Source: Bacteroidales bacterium | GTDB taxonomy: Bacteria > Bacteroidota > Bacteroidia > Bacteroidales > UBA7960 | Assembly: GCA_003555385.1 (NCBI GenBank) | Contig: PWHO01000023.1 | Span: 1 to 45,823 of the forward strand | Direction of reading: 5' to 3' | Length of the DNA stretch: 45,823 bases | In this document: positions 8,626-15,288 of the stretch, one piece after another | Layout of the letters: each line of letters starts with the position of its first letter | Numbering within the stretch: position 1 is the first letter of the stretch | The notes under the pieces: model-generated | The model's database searches: none | What the model was told of the DNA's origin: nothing | What the model saw: only the letters and a program-made list of their open reading frames with translations | Position numbers and translations under genes: made by a program

Positions 8626-9591
8626 TCAGATAATGCCTTCGTTGAGAATATCGTGCAAATGAACAATGCCCTTGTATTCATTATCATCCACAACGATAAG
8701 CTGAGTGATGTTATTTTGTCGCATCAGTTGCAGGGCATCTACAGCCAGGGTATCACCTGTAATGACCCTGGGGTCGACACTCATGATATTTTTGGCCCGG
8801 ATGCCGGAAATGTCCTGATTTTTCTGAAGCATCCGCCGAAGGTCACCGTCGGTAATAATGCCCGCAACATGCCCTTTGTCTAAAACAGCGGTGGCTCCCA
8901 GGCGTTTCCCGGAAATCTCGATAATAAGGGTCTGGATGTCGTCTTCCAGCGTAACAGCAGGTTTTTCATTCCGTGGGTAAAGGTTTTCTGCCGTAAGGTA
9001 AAGTTGCTTGCCCAGGGACCCCCCCGGATGGTATTTTGCAAAATCGCTGGCAGTAAATCCACGGCAGTGAAGCAACGCAATGGCCATGGCATCACCCATG
9101 ACAAGTTGAGCGGTTGTGCTGCATGTGGGGGCCGGATTGCCTGGTGTGGCCTCATTGTCGACCGTTGTATTGATCAGTATATCTGCTTGCCGGGCCAGGT
9201 AAGAGTTGGTGTTGCCTGTCATGGCAATGAGGCTGGCGCCCAGGGCTTTGAGCATGGGAACGAGCACCTTGATTTCAGGAGTGTTTCCGCTGTTGCTGAT
9301 GCACATAACAAGGTCTTCATTCTGGATGATGCCCAGATCACCATGAATAGCATCTGCTGCATGCATGAATATGGCAGGGGTTCCGGTTGAGTTGAAGGTT
9401 GCTACAATCTTTTCTGCAATGATGGCACTTTTACCGATTCCGGTTACAACGATGCGGCCTTTGCTCTGAAGAATCTGCTCCACGGCCCGCACAAAATCAT
9501 CATCGATGTAGTTTTTCAAGCGACTTATCGCCAGCCACTCATCTTCTATCGTGTGCAATGCAATTTCCTTGATTTTACTAGCTGATTTCAC
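8626..9591 (-). CDS. kdsD: Arabinose-5-phosphate isomerase, KpsF/GutQ family
   Basis: Interconverts ribulose-5-phosphate and arabinose-5-phosphate, the first committed step towards Kdo for LPS. The 321 aa comprise an N-terminal SIS sugar-isomerase domain (GRIVVTGIGKSAIIAEKIVA, CISNSGNTPEI, ATPGNPAPTCSTTAQL) and two C-terminal CBS domains (from about residue 205; IITDGDLRRML and IVHLHDIL). The start codon is GTG. A candidate -7 element lies about 60 bases upstream. The pairing with lptB supports an LPS role. I see no sign of a capsule-specific KpsF locus around it. Confidence 0.93.
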   Translation of the reverse strand: MKSASKIKEIALHTIEDEWLAISRLKNYIDDDFVRAVEQILQSKGRIVVTGIGKSAIIAEKIVATFNSTGTPAIFMHAADAIHGDLGIIQNEDLVMCISNSGNTPEIKVLVPMLKALGASLIAMTGNTNSYLARQADILINTTVDNEATPGNPAPTCSTTAQLVMGDAMAIALLHCRGFTASDFAKYHPGGSLGKQLYLTAENLYPRNEKPAVTLEDDIQTLIIEISGKRLGATAVLDKGHVAGIITDGDLRRMLQKNQDISGIRAKNIMSVDPRVITGDTLAVDALQLMRQNNITQLIVVDDNEYKGIVHLHDILNEGII

Positions 9592-9650
9592 TTTATTATA
9601 ATTATTGAAAAACTTTGTTAAACCATTTATTTAATACTAAATTTACACTA

Positions 9651-9658
9651 CAAACCTA
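9651..9658 (-). promoter_or_regulatory. Candidate -7 element for kdsD-lptB
   Basis: On the minus strand TAGGTTTG matches TAnnTTTG exactly, with a TTC (imperfect TTG) about 20 bases upstream. A small inverted repeat, TTCCC-AAAAC-GGGAA (9667-9681), lies between the two boxes and could be an operator or chance. The region separates kdsD from divergent recQ. Confidence 0.4.
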
Positions 9659-9736
9659 CGCGATTTTTCCCAAAACGGGAAGAATCTGTTATAATTCATT
9701 GATTAAATATTTCGGCCTGTTTTTTGTTACGGTGTT

Positions 9737-11965
9737 ATGGAAGTGCACAATATAAGTAATAATACCATGGAGGTTAAAAGCAGTGTTTCTCTTCGTGAGC
9801 TGCTAAAACAAATTTTTGGATACGGAGCGTTTAAAGGAGACCAGGAAGCCATTGTTCAATGTCTGATGAAGGGGAATGACTCTTTTGTGATCATGCCCAC
9901 CGGTGGTGGTAAGTCTATGTGCTACCAGTTGCCTGCGCTGATAGGAAAGGGTACGGCCATCATTGTTTCTCCCCTGATTGCCCTGATGAAGAACCAGGTG
10001 GATGCCATTCGTAATTTTGCATCCTTTGACGGCATTGCCCATGTGTTAAACTCCTCTCTTACCCGTGCAGAGGTCAACCAGGTAAAAAGTGACCTCAGCA
10101 GCGGCGTGACCAAATTATTGTATGTTGCCCCGGAATCGCTTACCAAGGAGGAGAATGTATCTTTTCTCAAAACGCTTGATATTTCATTTTTTGCCGTAGA
10201 CGAGGCCCACTGTATTTCTGAATGGGGACATGATTTCAGGCCTGAGTACCGGCGTTTGCGTCCGATCATCGAGGCATTTGAGCGAAAAGTACCGGTAATT
10301 GCCCTTACGGCTACAGCCACCATGAAAGTACAGCAGGATATTCAAAAGAATCTGGGAATGACGGATGCCCGCCGTTTTATTTCGTCTTTCAACCGGCCCA
10401 ATCTCTACTATGAAATTCGTCCGAAAACGAAGAATGCCACCCGTGACATCATACATTATGTGAAGTCACAGGAAGGCAAGTCCGGGATTATTTATTGTCT
10501 GAGCCGGAAAAAAGTGGAAGAACTCGCAGCTACACTTCAGGTGAACGGGATCAGGGCGTTGCCCTATCATGCCGGTCTGGATGCAGCGGTCAGGGTGACC
10601 AACCAGGATAAGTTCCTGATGGAAGATGCAGAGGTGATCGTCGCCACCATTGCCTTCGGAATGGGTATCGATAAACCCGATGTCCGGTACGTCATCCACC
10701 ATGATATTCCCAAAAGCCTGGAGGCGTATTACCAGGAAACCGGTCGTGCCGGCCGGGATGAGGGGGAGGGAAATTGCATTGCTTTCTACGCTTACGACGA
10801 CATCCAAAAAATGGAAAAATTCCTGAAAGGGAAGCCGGTGGCCGAACAGGAGATCGGAATGCAGTTGCTTATGGAAACAGTTGCGTATGCTGAATCCTCC
10901 ATTTGCCGGCGGAAAACGCTTTTAAATTACTTTGGTGAGATATATAAAAAAGAAAATTGCGGGTCATGCGACAATTGTCTGAATCCGAAAGAAAAATTTG
11001 AAGGAAAAGAATATATTTGCCTGCTGTTAGAAACCGTTGTTGCGGTGAAGGAATTGTTCAGACCCAAACATGTAATAAGCGTTCTTATGGGAAAAAATAC
11101 CACAGCTGTTAAATCCTGCAAGCACAATCAGCTGGATGTTTTTGGCAAAGGCGCCCACAAAGATGAGAAATTCTGGTACGCTGTTCTGAGGCAAAGTCTC
11201 GTTGAGCGGCTTTTGGAAAAGGATATTGAAGACTATGGCACATTGAAGGTCACTGAAGCAGGACATGGGTACCTGGAGAAACCCCGCTCAGTCAGGATGA
11301 GTAAAGATCATGATTACGATACCCCTGATGATGCCGACAGCGTAGCAGGAATGGCCCAGAAAACCAGTGCAACGGACAAGGTCCTGTTCTCATTGCTTAA
11401 GGACCTTCGTAAACAGATTGCCCGCAAACATAACCTGCCTCCCTTTGTGATCTTTCAGGATCCGTCGCTGGAGGATATGGCCATCCAGTACCCGGTAAAA
11501 CTCGATGAACTGAAGCAGATCACAGGGGTTGGCAGCGGAAAAGCAGAGCGCTTTGGCCGTCCATTTATTGATTTGATATCGAGGTACGTGGAGGATAATG
11601 AGATCGAGCGGCCCATGGATATGGTGGTGAAGTCTGTGGTGAATAAATCAGGGTTAAAGGTTTACCTGATCCGGAATATTGACCGGAAAGTTTCCCTGGA
11701 AGATCTTGCTGAAGCCAAAGGACTGAATTTTGATGACCTGCTGCACGAGCTGGAGACTATTGTGGCTTCAGGCACCAAAATTGACATTGGTTACTATATT
11801 AATGAGGTGGTCGATGTGGACAAGCAGGAGGAGATATTCGATTATTTTACGACAGCAGAAAGCGATTCTTTTGATCAGGCCCTCGAAGAACTGGGAGAGG
11901 ACGACTTCACAGAAGAGGAAGTCAGGCTGATGCGGATACGTTTTATGTCGGAGATGGGAAATTAG
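9737..11965 (+). CDS. recQ: ATP-dependent DNA helicase RecQ
   Basis: 3'-5' DNA helicase acting in recombinational repair and fork rescue. The 742-aa protein contains Walker A PTGGGKS (residues 54-60), DEAH box VDEAHCISEWGHD (Asp155-His158), helicase motifs V/VI with ETGRAGRDEGEG, a four-cysteine zinc segment (CRRKT then CGSCDNC), the RQC winged helix and an HRDC domain. The C-terminal stretch of about 120 residues is longer than in E. coli RecQ (about 610 aa), as is usual in Bacteroidota. It is divergent from kdsD and followed after 49 bases by the OmpH-like gene. No terminator is seen. Confidence 0.96.
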   Translation: MEVHNISNNTMEVKSSVSLRELLKQIFGYGAFKGDQEAIVQCLMKGNDSFVIMPTGGGKSMCYQLPALIGKGTAIIVSPLIALMKNQVDAIRNFASFDGIAHVLNSSLTRAEVNQVKSDLSSGVTKLLYVAPESLTKEENVSFLKTLDISFFAVDEAHCISEWGHDFRPEYRRLRPIIEAFERKVPVIALTATATMKVQQDIQKNLGMTDARRFISSFNRPNLYYEIRPKTKNATRDIIHYVKSQEGKSGIIYCLSRKKVEELAATLQVNGIRALPYHAGLDAAVRVTNQDKFLMEDAEVIVATIAFGMGIDKPDVRYVIHHDIPKSLEAYYQETGRAGRDEGEGNCIAFYAYDDIQKMEKFLKGKPVAEQEIGMQLLMETVAYAESSICRRKTLLNYFGEIYKKENCGSCDNCLNPKEKFEGKEYICLLLETVVAVKELFRPKHVISVLMGKNTTAVKSCKHNQLDVFGKGAHKDEKFWYAVLRQSLVERLLEKDIEDYGTLKVTEAGHGYLEKPRSVRMSKDHDYDTPDDADSVAGMAQKTSATDKVLFSLLKDLRKQIARKHNLPPFVIFQDPSLEDMAIQYPVKLDELKQITGVGSGKAERFGRPFIDLISRYVEDNEIERPMDMVVKSVVNKSGLKVYLIRNIDRKVSLEDLAEAKGLNFDDLLHELETIVASGTKIDIGYYINEVVDVDKQEEIFDYFTTAESDSFDQALEELGEDDFTEEEVRLMRIRFMSEMGN

Positions 11966-12014
11966 CAGATAGATCTTTGCAATCAACAATCACTATTAAC
12001 AATCAAAAATCAAT

Positions 12015-12683
12015 ATGGAAAAGAAAGAGAAGACGGAACAGGGCGCCCCTGAAAGAAGCCCTGTAGCCGGTGGAATGAACAAGGGTATGGTTATTAATGT
12101 GGTCCTTTTTCTGGGCCTGGTTGTTCTCTACGGACTTCATTTTATGGAAAGCCCTGTAGGGGAAGAGCGGGATGCTGTGGAAATGCCCGGGGTTGAAAGA
12201 AAAATTGATGAGGCCACACATGTTATTGCTTATGTGAATAATGAGATCCTGATGGAGCAGTACCTTAGGGCTGTTGAAATGCGGGATGAGTTTGAAGCAG
12301 AGCAACGGCAGCTTGAAACTGACCTGGAAAGGCGTCAGCACACTTTTCAAAATGACGTGGAACGCTTTCAGCAACAGATTCAGGCCGGAACTATTGACAT
12401 GGAAGAAGCCCAGCTGATGGAGCAGGAATTGATGCAGCGACAGCAGGATCTGATGCAGCTAAATGAAACCTACATGGATCGGCTTGCCAGGAAGGAAAGA
12501 GAGTTGAATGAGGAATTGCTGGAAAGAATCAGTGACTTTCTGGAGCGGTATAACCGGGATAAGGGGTATGACTTTATATTGGGTTATTCACGAGGAGGCG
12601 GAATCCTGTTTGCTGATCAGGCATATGACGTGACGGCAGAAGTACTTGATCAGCTGAATTATGAATATGAACAAACGCAATAA
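12015..12683 (+). CDS. OmpH/Skp-family periplasmic chaperone-like protein, membrane-anchored
   Basis: The 222-aa protein has a short charged cytoplasmic N terminus, one membrane segment (MVINVVLFLGLVVLYGLHF, about residues 25-43) and no signal-peptidase site. A Skp-like body follows: beta strand HVIAYVNNEILMEQY, then two long antiparallel helices rich in Glu, Gln and Arg (about residues 85-170), then a return segment GYDFILGYSRGGGILF. This is the OmpH/Skp arrangement. Skp proteins hold unfolded outer-membrane barrels in the periplasm. The uncleaved anchor suggests it acts tethered to the inner membrane. It sits between recQ and the asparaginase gene, 23 bases before the latter. Confidence 0.8.
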   Translation: MEKKEKTEQGAPERSPVAGGMNKGMVINVVLFLGLVVLYGLHFMESPVGEERDAVEMPGVERKIDEATHVIAYVNNEILMEQYLRAVEMRDEFEAEQRQLETDLERRQHTFQNDVERFQQQIQAGTIDMEEAQLMEQELMQRQQDLMQLNETYMDRLARKERELNEELLERISDFLERYNRDKGYDFILGYSRGGGILFADQAYDVTAEVLDQLNYEYEQTQ

Positions 12684-12706
12684 ATCCAATAAATCCAATT
12701 AAAACC

Positions 12707-13702
12707 ATGAAGAAGAAATTGACTGTTTTTTTGATGTTTGCCTGGCTGGTAAGTTTTTCCGGGCTTTTTGCCCAGGGCAATTACACCCTGGTAATCCACG
12801 GTGGGGCCGGAAATGTGGATCGTGAACGGGTGCCTGAGGATCGGGAAGAGGCTTTTAATGCCAAATTGAATGAGGCCCTGGATGCCGGGGAGGCCATACT
12901 TGAAGCAGGTGGTTCCAGCCTTGAAGCAGTGGAAGCTGCAGTGCGGATTATGGAGGATTCTCCCAAATTTAATGCAGGGAAAGGAGCTGTTTTTACACAC
13001 GAGGGTGGCAATGAGCTGGATGCTTCCATTATGTGCGGTCAGCAGATGACGGCCGGTGCCATAGCAGGGGTGACGAATATCCGTAACCCCATCAGTACTG
13101 CCCGGAAGGTTATGGATCTCTCTCCCCATGTGCTGCTGACGGCCCGGGGAGCAGAAGCTTTCGCCATGGAACATGGTGCAGATATCGTGGATCCTTCTTA
13201 CTTTTTTGATGAGTATCGTTATGACCAGCTGCAGGAGCAACTTCGCCGGATGGATGAAACCGGCTATATCGATTCTGCTGATATGATGGGTACGGTAGGT
13301 GCAGTTGCCCTTGATAAGAACGGAAACCTGGCAGCTGCTACCTCAACGGGCGGAATGACGGCCAAACGCTACAACCGTGTAGGAGACAGCCCGATTATCG
13401 GTGCCGGAACATATGCGGAGAATTCCAGTTGTGCCGTTTCATCAACCGGGCACGGCGAATATTTCATTAAATATGCGGTGGCCTATGATGTGTCTGCACA
13501 GATGCGCTACAAAGGTGTTGAGCTGGAGGAGGCCACCAACAGCATTATTCACGGTACGTTGAGAGATTTGGGTGTGAACGGCGGACTCATCGCTGTTGAC
13601 AAAGACGGCAATGTGAGCATGCCCTTCAATACATCGGGAATGTTTCGCGGCTACACCCGTTCAGACGGTGAGCGCGTGGTGAGGATCTTTGGCGACGATT
13701 AA
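12707..13702 (+). CDS. Isoaspartyl peptidase / L-asparaginase (Ntn hydrolase), secreted
   Basis: A plant-type (IaaA-like) N-terminal-nucleophile hydrolase that cleaves isoaspartyl dipeptides and/or asparagine. Seen: a signal peptide (MKKKLTVFLMFAWLV, cleavage near FAQ), the N-terminal motif LVIHGGAG, the GKGAVFTHEGGNELDASIM segment, and the self-cleavage nucleophile Thr196 in MMGTVGAVALD. Substrate-binding glycines follow (STGGMTAKRYNRVGDSPIIG and STGHGEYF). The 331-aa precursor would autoprocess into alpha and beta chains before Thr196. The signal peptide indicates a periplasmic enzyme, probably salvaging peptides or repairing isoaspartate. It meets the dCMP deaminase gene tail to tail with 6 bases between. 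Confidence 0.93.
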   Translation: MKKKLTVFLMFAWLVSFSGLFAQGNYTLVIHGGAGNVDRERVPEDREEAFNAKLNEALDAGEAILEAGGSSLEAVEAAVRIMEDSPKFNAGKGAVFTHEGGNELDASIMCGQQMTAGAIAGVTNIRNPISTARKVMDLSPHVLLTARGAEAFAMEHGADIVDPSYFFDEYRYDQLQEQLRRMDETGYIDSADMMGTVGAVALDKNGNLAAATSTGGMTAKRYNRVGDSPIIGAGTYAENSSCAVSSTGHGEYFIKYAVAYDVSAQMRYKGVELEEATNSIIHGTLRDLGVNGGLIAVDKDGNVSMPFNTSGMFRGYTRSDGERVVRIFGDD

Positions 13703-13708
13703 TCCTGA

Positions 13709-14200
13709 TCACTGATTTTTATACTGCAATACCTCATCTGCGAAATATTCAAGTACCACGCCGGCTTCAGCGAACAATTGTTCTGACTCACTGCCGGCGT
13801 GGTATTTTTTTTCGCAAACCACCCGCTTAATGCCGCAATTGATTATTAGCATGGCACAAACCCTGCAGGGGGTCATCCGGCAATATAGGGTGGCATCCTC
13901 AATGCTTATGCCCAGTTTTGCCGCCTGGCAGATTGCATTTTGCTCCGCGTGGACTGTCCGCATACAGTGGGTGGTTACCCGCCCGTCTTCGTGCTGAAGT
14001 TTTTTCATTTGATGACCTGCATCATCACAGTGGGGGAGGCCGATGGGAGATCCTACGTAACCGGTCACAAGAATTTGCCTCCCCCTTGCAATAACGCATC
14101 CGCTACGTCCTCTGTCGCAGGTTGCCCGTTTACTTACCGTATGGGCGATCTCCATGAAATATTCATCCCATGAAGGTCTTTTATAGTTACTGGTTGTCAT
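13709..14200 (-). CDS. Deoxycytidylate (dCMP) deaminase family protein
   Basis: A zinc-dependent cytidine-deaminase-fold enzyme of 163 aa, expected to convert dCMP to dUMP for dTMP synthesis. The zinc site is complete: His84 and catalytic Glu86 in TVHAEQNAI, and Cys112/Cys115 in PCRVC. The opening RPSWDEYFMEIAHTVSKRAT and the CDDAGH insert with an extra Cys/His-rich segment (HCDDAGHQ, THC) are typical of dCMP deaminases and ComEB. It starts 2 bases after the stop of the kinase-like gene, so the two are almost certainly cotranscribed. Deamination of another nucleotide is possible but less likely. Confidence 0.9.
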   Translation of the reverse strand: MTTSNYKRPSWDEYFMEIAHTVSKRATCDRGRSGCVIARGRQILVTGYVGSPIGLPHCDDAGHQMKKLQHEDGRVTTHCMRTVHAEQNAICQAAKLGISIEDATLYCRMTPCRVCAMLIINCGIKRVVCEKKYHAGSESEQLFAEAGVVLEYFADEVLQYKNQ

Positions 14201-14202
14201 AG

Positions 14203-14784
14203 TTATCTGCCTGTTTGTTTGTTTTGTCCTGCGCCTGTAAGCTTAAGGAACCCTTCTGTTTTCTGCTGCAGGTCTGCAAGGCTGCCGTCATTCCTGATTA
14301 CATAATCGGCAGAATCAATACAGGCTGCAAGGTTTTGCTTATTGGGGTCGGTGGTGTACATCTCCCTTTCCTCGTTCATGATGAAGGTTGAATAGGATAC
14401 CCGGTCGGTTTCTGAATTCCTGTGGCGGATCCGTTTGTACCTGATGCGGGGATCTGCGTCTACGGCCAGTAGAAAAAACGCTTCTTCCCTGCGCAGGGCT
14501 TCCACTTCGCCCGGTGTCCGTATGCTCTCAATCACACAATTATGACCCAGGTCCTTTGCGCTTTTTATCAATGCTTCAGCGATGTGCGAAGGGCCATATT
14601 TTGCCCTGATTGAGTTGGCAATGGCTGTAAGGGTATCCCTGTCTACAGGCATCTGTCGCCTTTCCAGCTCCTCCTTTAAAAATTCACGTACGGAAAAATG
14701 AGCGAATCGCTTTTCCCTGACCAGGTATTCAACAACCGTTCCTTTTCCGGCTCCCAGCGTACCTGTTATGCCGACAATAACCAT
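14203..14784 (-). CDS. P-loop nucleotide kinase-like protein (dephospho-CoA/adenylate kinase-like)
   Basis: A 193-aa P-loop protein with Walker A GTLGAGKGT (residues 8-16), the segment HFSVREFLKEELERR typical of nucleotide-binding lids, a GPSHIAEAL helix, CVIESIRTPGEVEAL (Walker-B-like) and an RIRYKRIRHRNSETD arginine segment resembling the lid of NMP kinases. I cannot assign the substrate. Tight coupling to the dCMP deaminase (2-base gap) suggests a deoxynucleotide role. It is not the usual CoaE, since the family-specific motifs are not clear. A terminator precedes it, so it must have its own promoter, which I could not place. Confidence 0.75.
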   Translation of the reverse strand: MVIVGITGTLGAGKGTVVEYLVREKRFAHFSVREFLKEELERRQMPVDRDTLTAIANSIRAKYGPSHIAEALIKSAKDLGHNCVIESIRTPGEVEALRREEAFFLLAVDADPRIRYKRIRHRNSETDRVSYSTFIMNEEREMYTTDPNKQNLAACIDSADYVIRNDGSLADLQQKTEGFLKLTGAGQNKQTGR

Positions 14785-14816
14785 GCTTGTTTTTGGTGTA
14801 AAAGTAATGGTTTTTC

Positions 14817-14849
14817 AAAAAAAAAGCCCCGTATTGCTTACGGAGCTTT
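14817..14849 (-). terminator. Rho-independent terminator of the cold-shock gene
   Basis: Read on the minus strand: stem AAAGC-x-CCGTA pairing with TACGG-x-GCTTT (14823-14849, one C/A mismatch), a 5-base loop, then nine T (14825-14817). It follows the cold-shock stop codon by about 20 bases. Confidence 0.85.
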
Positions 14850-14870
14850 AGCAGCGTAATGAAAAACAGG

Positions 14871-15065
14871 TCATTCGTCTTTCTTTACATTGATTGCTTT
14901 TTTCCCCCTTTCATCCTCAGAAATTTCAAACGTTACCTTGTCATTGTTGGTGACAGGGTCAAGCAAGCCGGTGTGGTGAACAAAAACATCTTTCTCGGTT
15001 TTGTCATCAACGATGAACCCATACCCCTTTTTCTCATTAAAAAACTTAATTGTACCGGTTTCCAT
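14871..15065 (-). CDS. Cold-shock domain protein (CspA family)
   Basis: A 64-aa single cold-shock domain, an RNA/ssDNA-binding OB fold that melts mRNA structure. The RNP1 motif KGYGFIVDD and RNP2 motif DVFVHHTGL are both present, preceded by the family start METGTIKFFNEK. A longer in-frame reading up to 15236 lacks any family similarity and would run across the promoter, so the start is set at 15065. It is a single-gene transcript: a near-perfect promoter 36-65 bases upstream and a strong terminator downstream. The short predicted leader (about 30 bases) argues against an E. coli cspA-type thermosensor leader. Confidence 0.95.
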   Translation of the reverse strand: METGTIKFFNEKKGYGFIVDDKTEKDVFVHHTGLLDPVTNNDKVTFEISEDERGKKAINVKKDE

Positions 15066-15100
15066 AACAAACAAATTAAACAATAAATTGGTGAACAAAC

Positions 15101-15130
15101 CAAATGTACGAAAATTTTGCCCGTTCACAA
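15101..15130 (-). promoter_or_regulatory. Promoter of the cold-shock gene (Bacteroidota -33/-7 type)
   Basis: On the minus strand TTG (15130-15128), exactly 19 bases, then TACATTTG (15108-15101). Both boxes and the spacing match the known primary-sigma consensus of Bacteroidota (TTG-N19-TAnnTTTG). Predicted transcript start is near 15095, about 30 bases before the ATG. Confidence 0.75.
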
Positions 15131-15202
15131 GTAATTTATAAAAAAAATCCCGGTAAACTGCATTTTTTTGTGACGGAATGGTGTATTGGGGGAGACCGAA
15201 GA

Positions 15203-15274
15203 TAACCGGCAGCTCCCGTTTGTGTGACTCGTGCAAGTAGAGAGGTTAAGGTCAAACGGGGTTACTGCCGGTTA
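15203..15274. other. Long inverted repeat in the pckA 3' flank
   Basis: Outer arms TAACCGGCAG (15203-15212) and CTGCCGGTTA (15265-15274) pair perfectly over 10 bp. Inner arms CCCGTTTG (15215-15222) and CAAACGGG (15253-15260) pair perfectly over 8 bp. They are separated by a small internal loop (2 and 4 bases) and enclose a 30-base terminal loop. It begins 14 bases after the pckA stop and has no T run on either side, so it is not a standard terminator. It could be an mRNA 3' stabiliser, a structured RNA or the remnant of a small mobile repeat. Confidence 0.7.
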
Positions 15275-15288
15275 GTTCAGGGTATATT

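Noticed and set aside
9667..9681. TTCCC-AAAAC-GGGAA hairpin between kdsD and recQ as a terminator
   Set aside because: Only a 5-bp stem, no T run, and it lies between two divergent genes where no terminator is needed. At most a possible operator.
15066..15236. In-frame upstream extension of the cold-shock gene (121-residue reading)
   Set aside because: The added residues show no family similarity and would cover a near-perfect promoter. The family start METGTIKFF begins at 15065.
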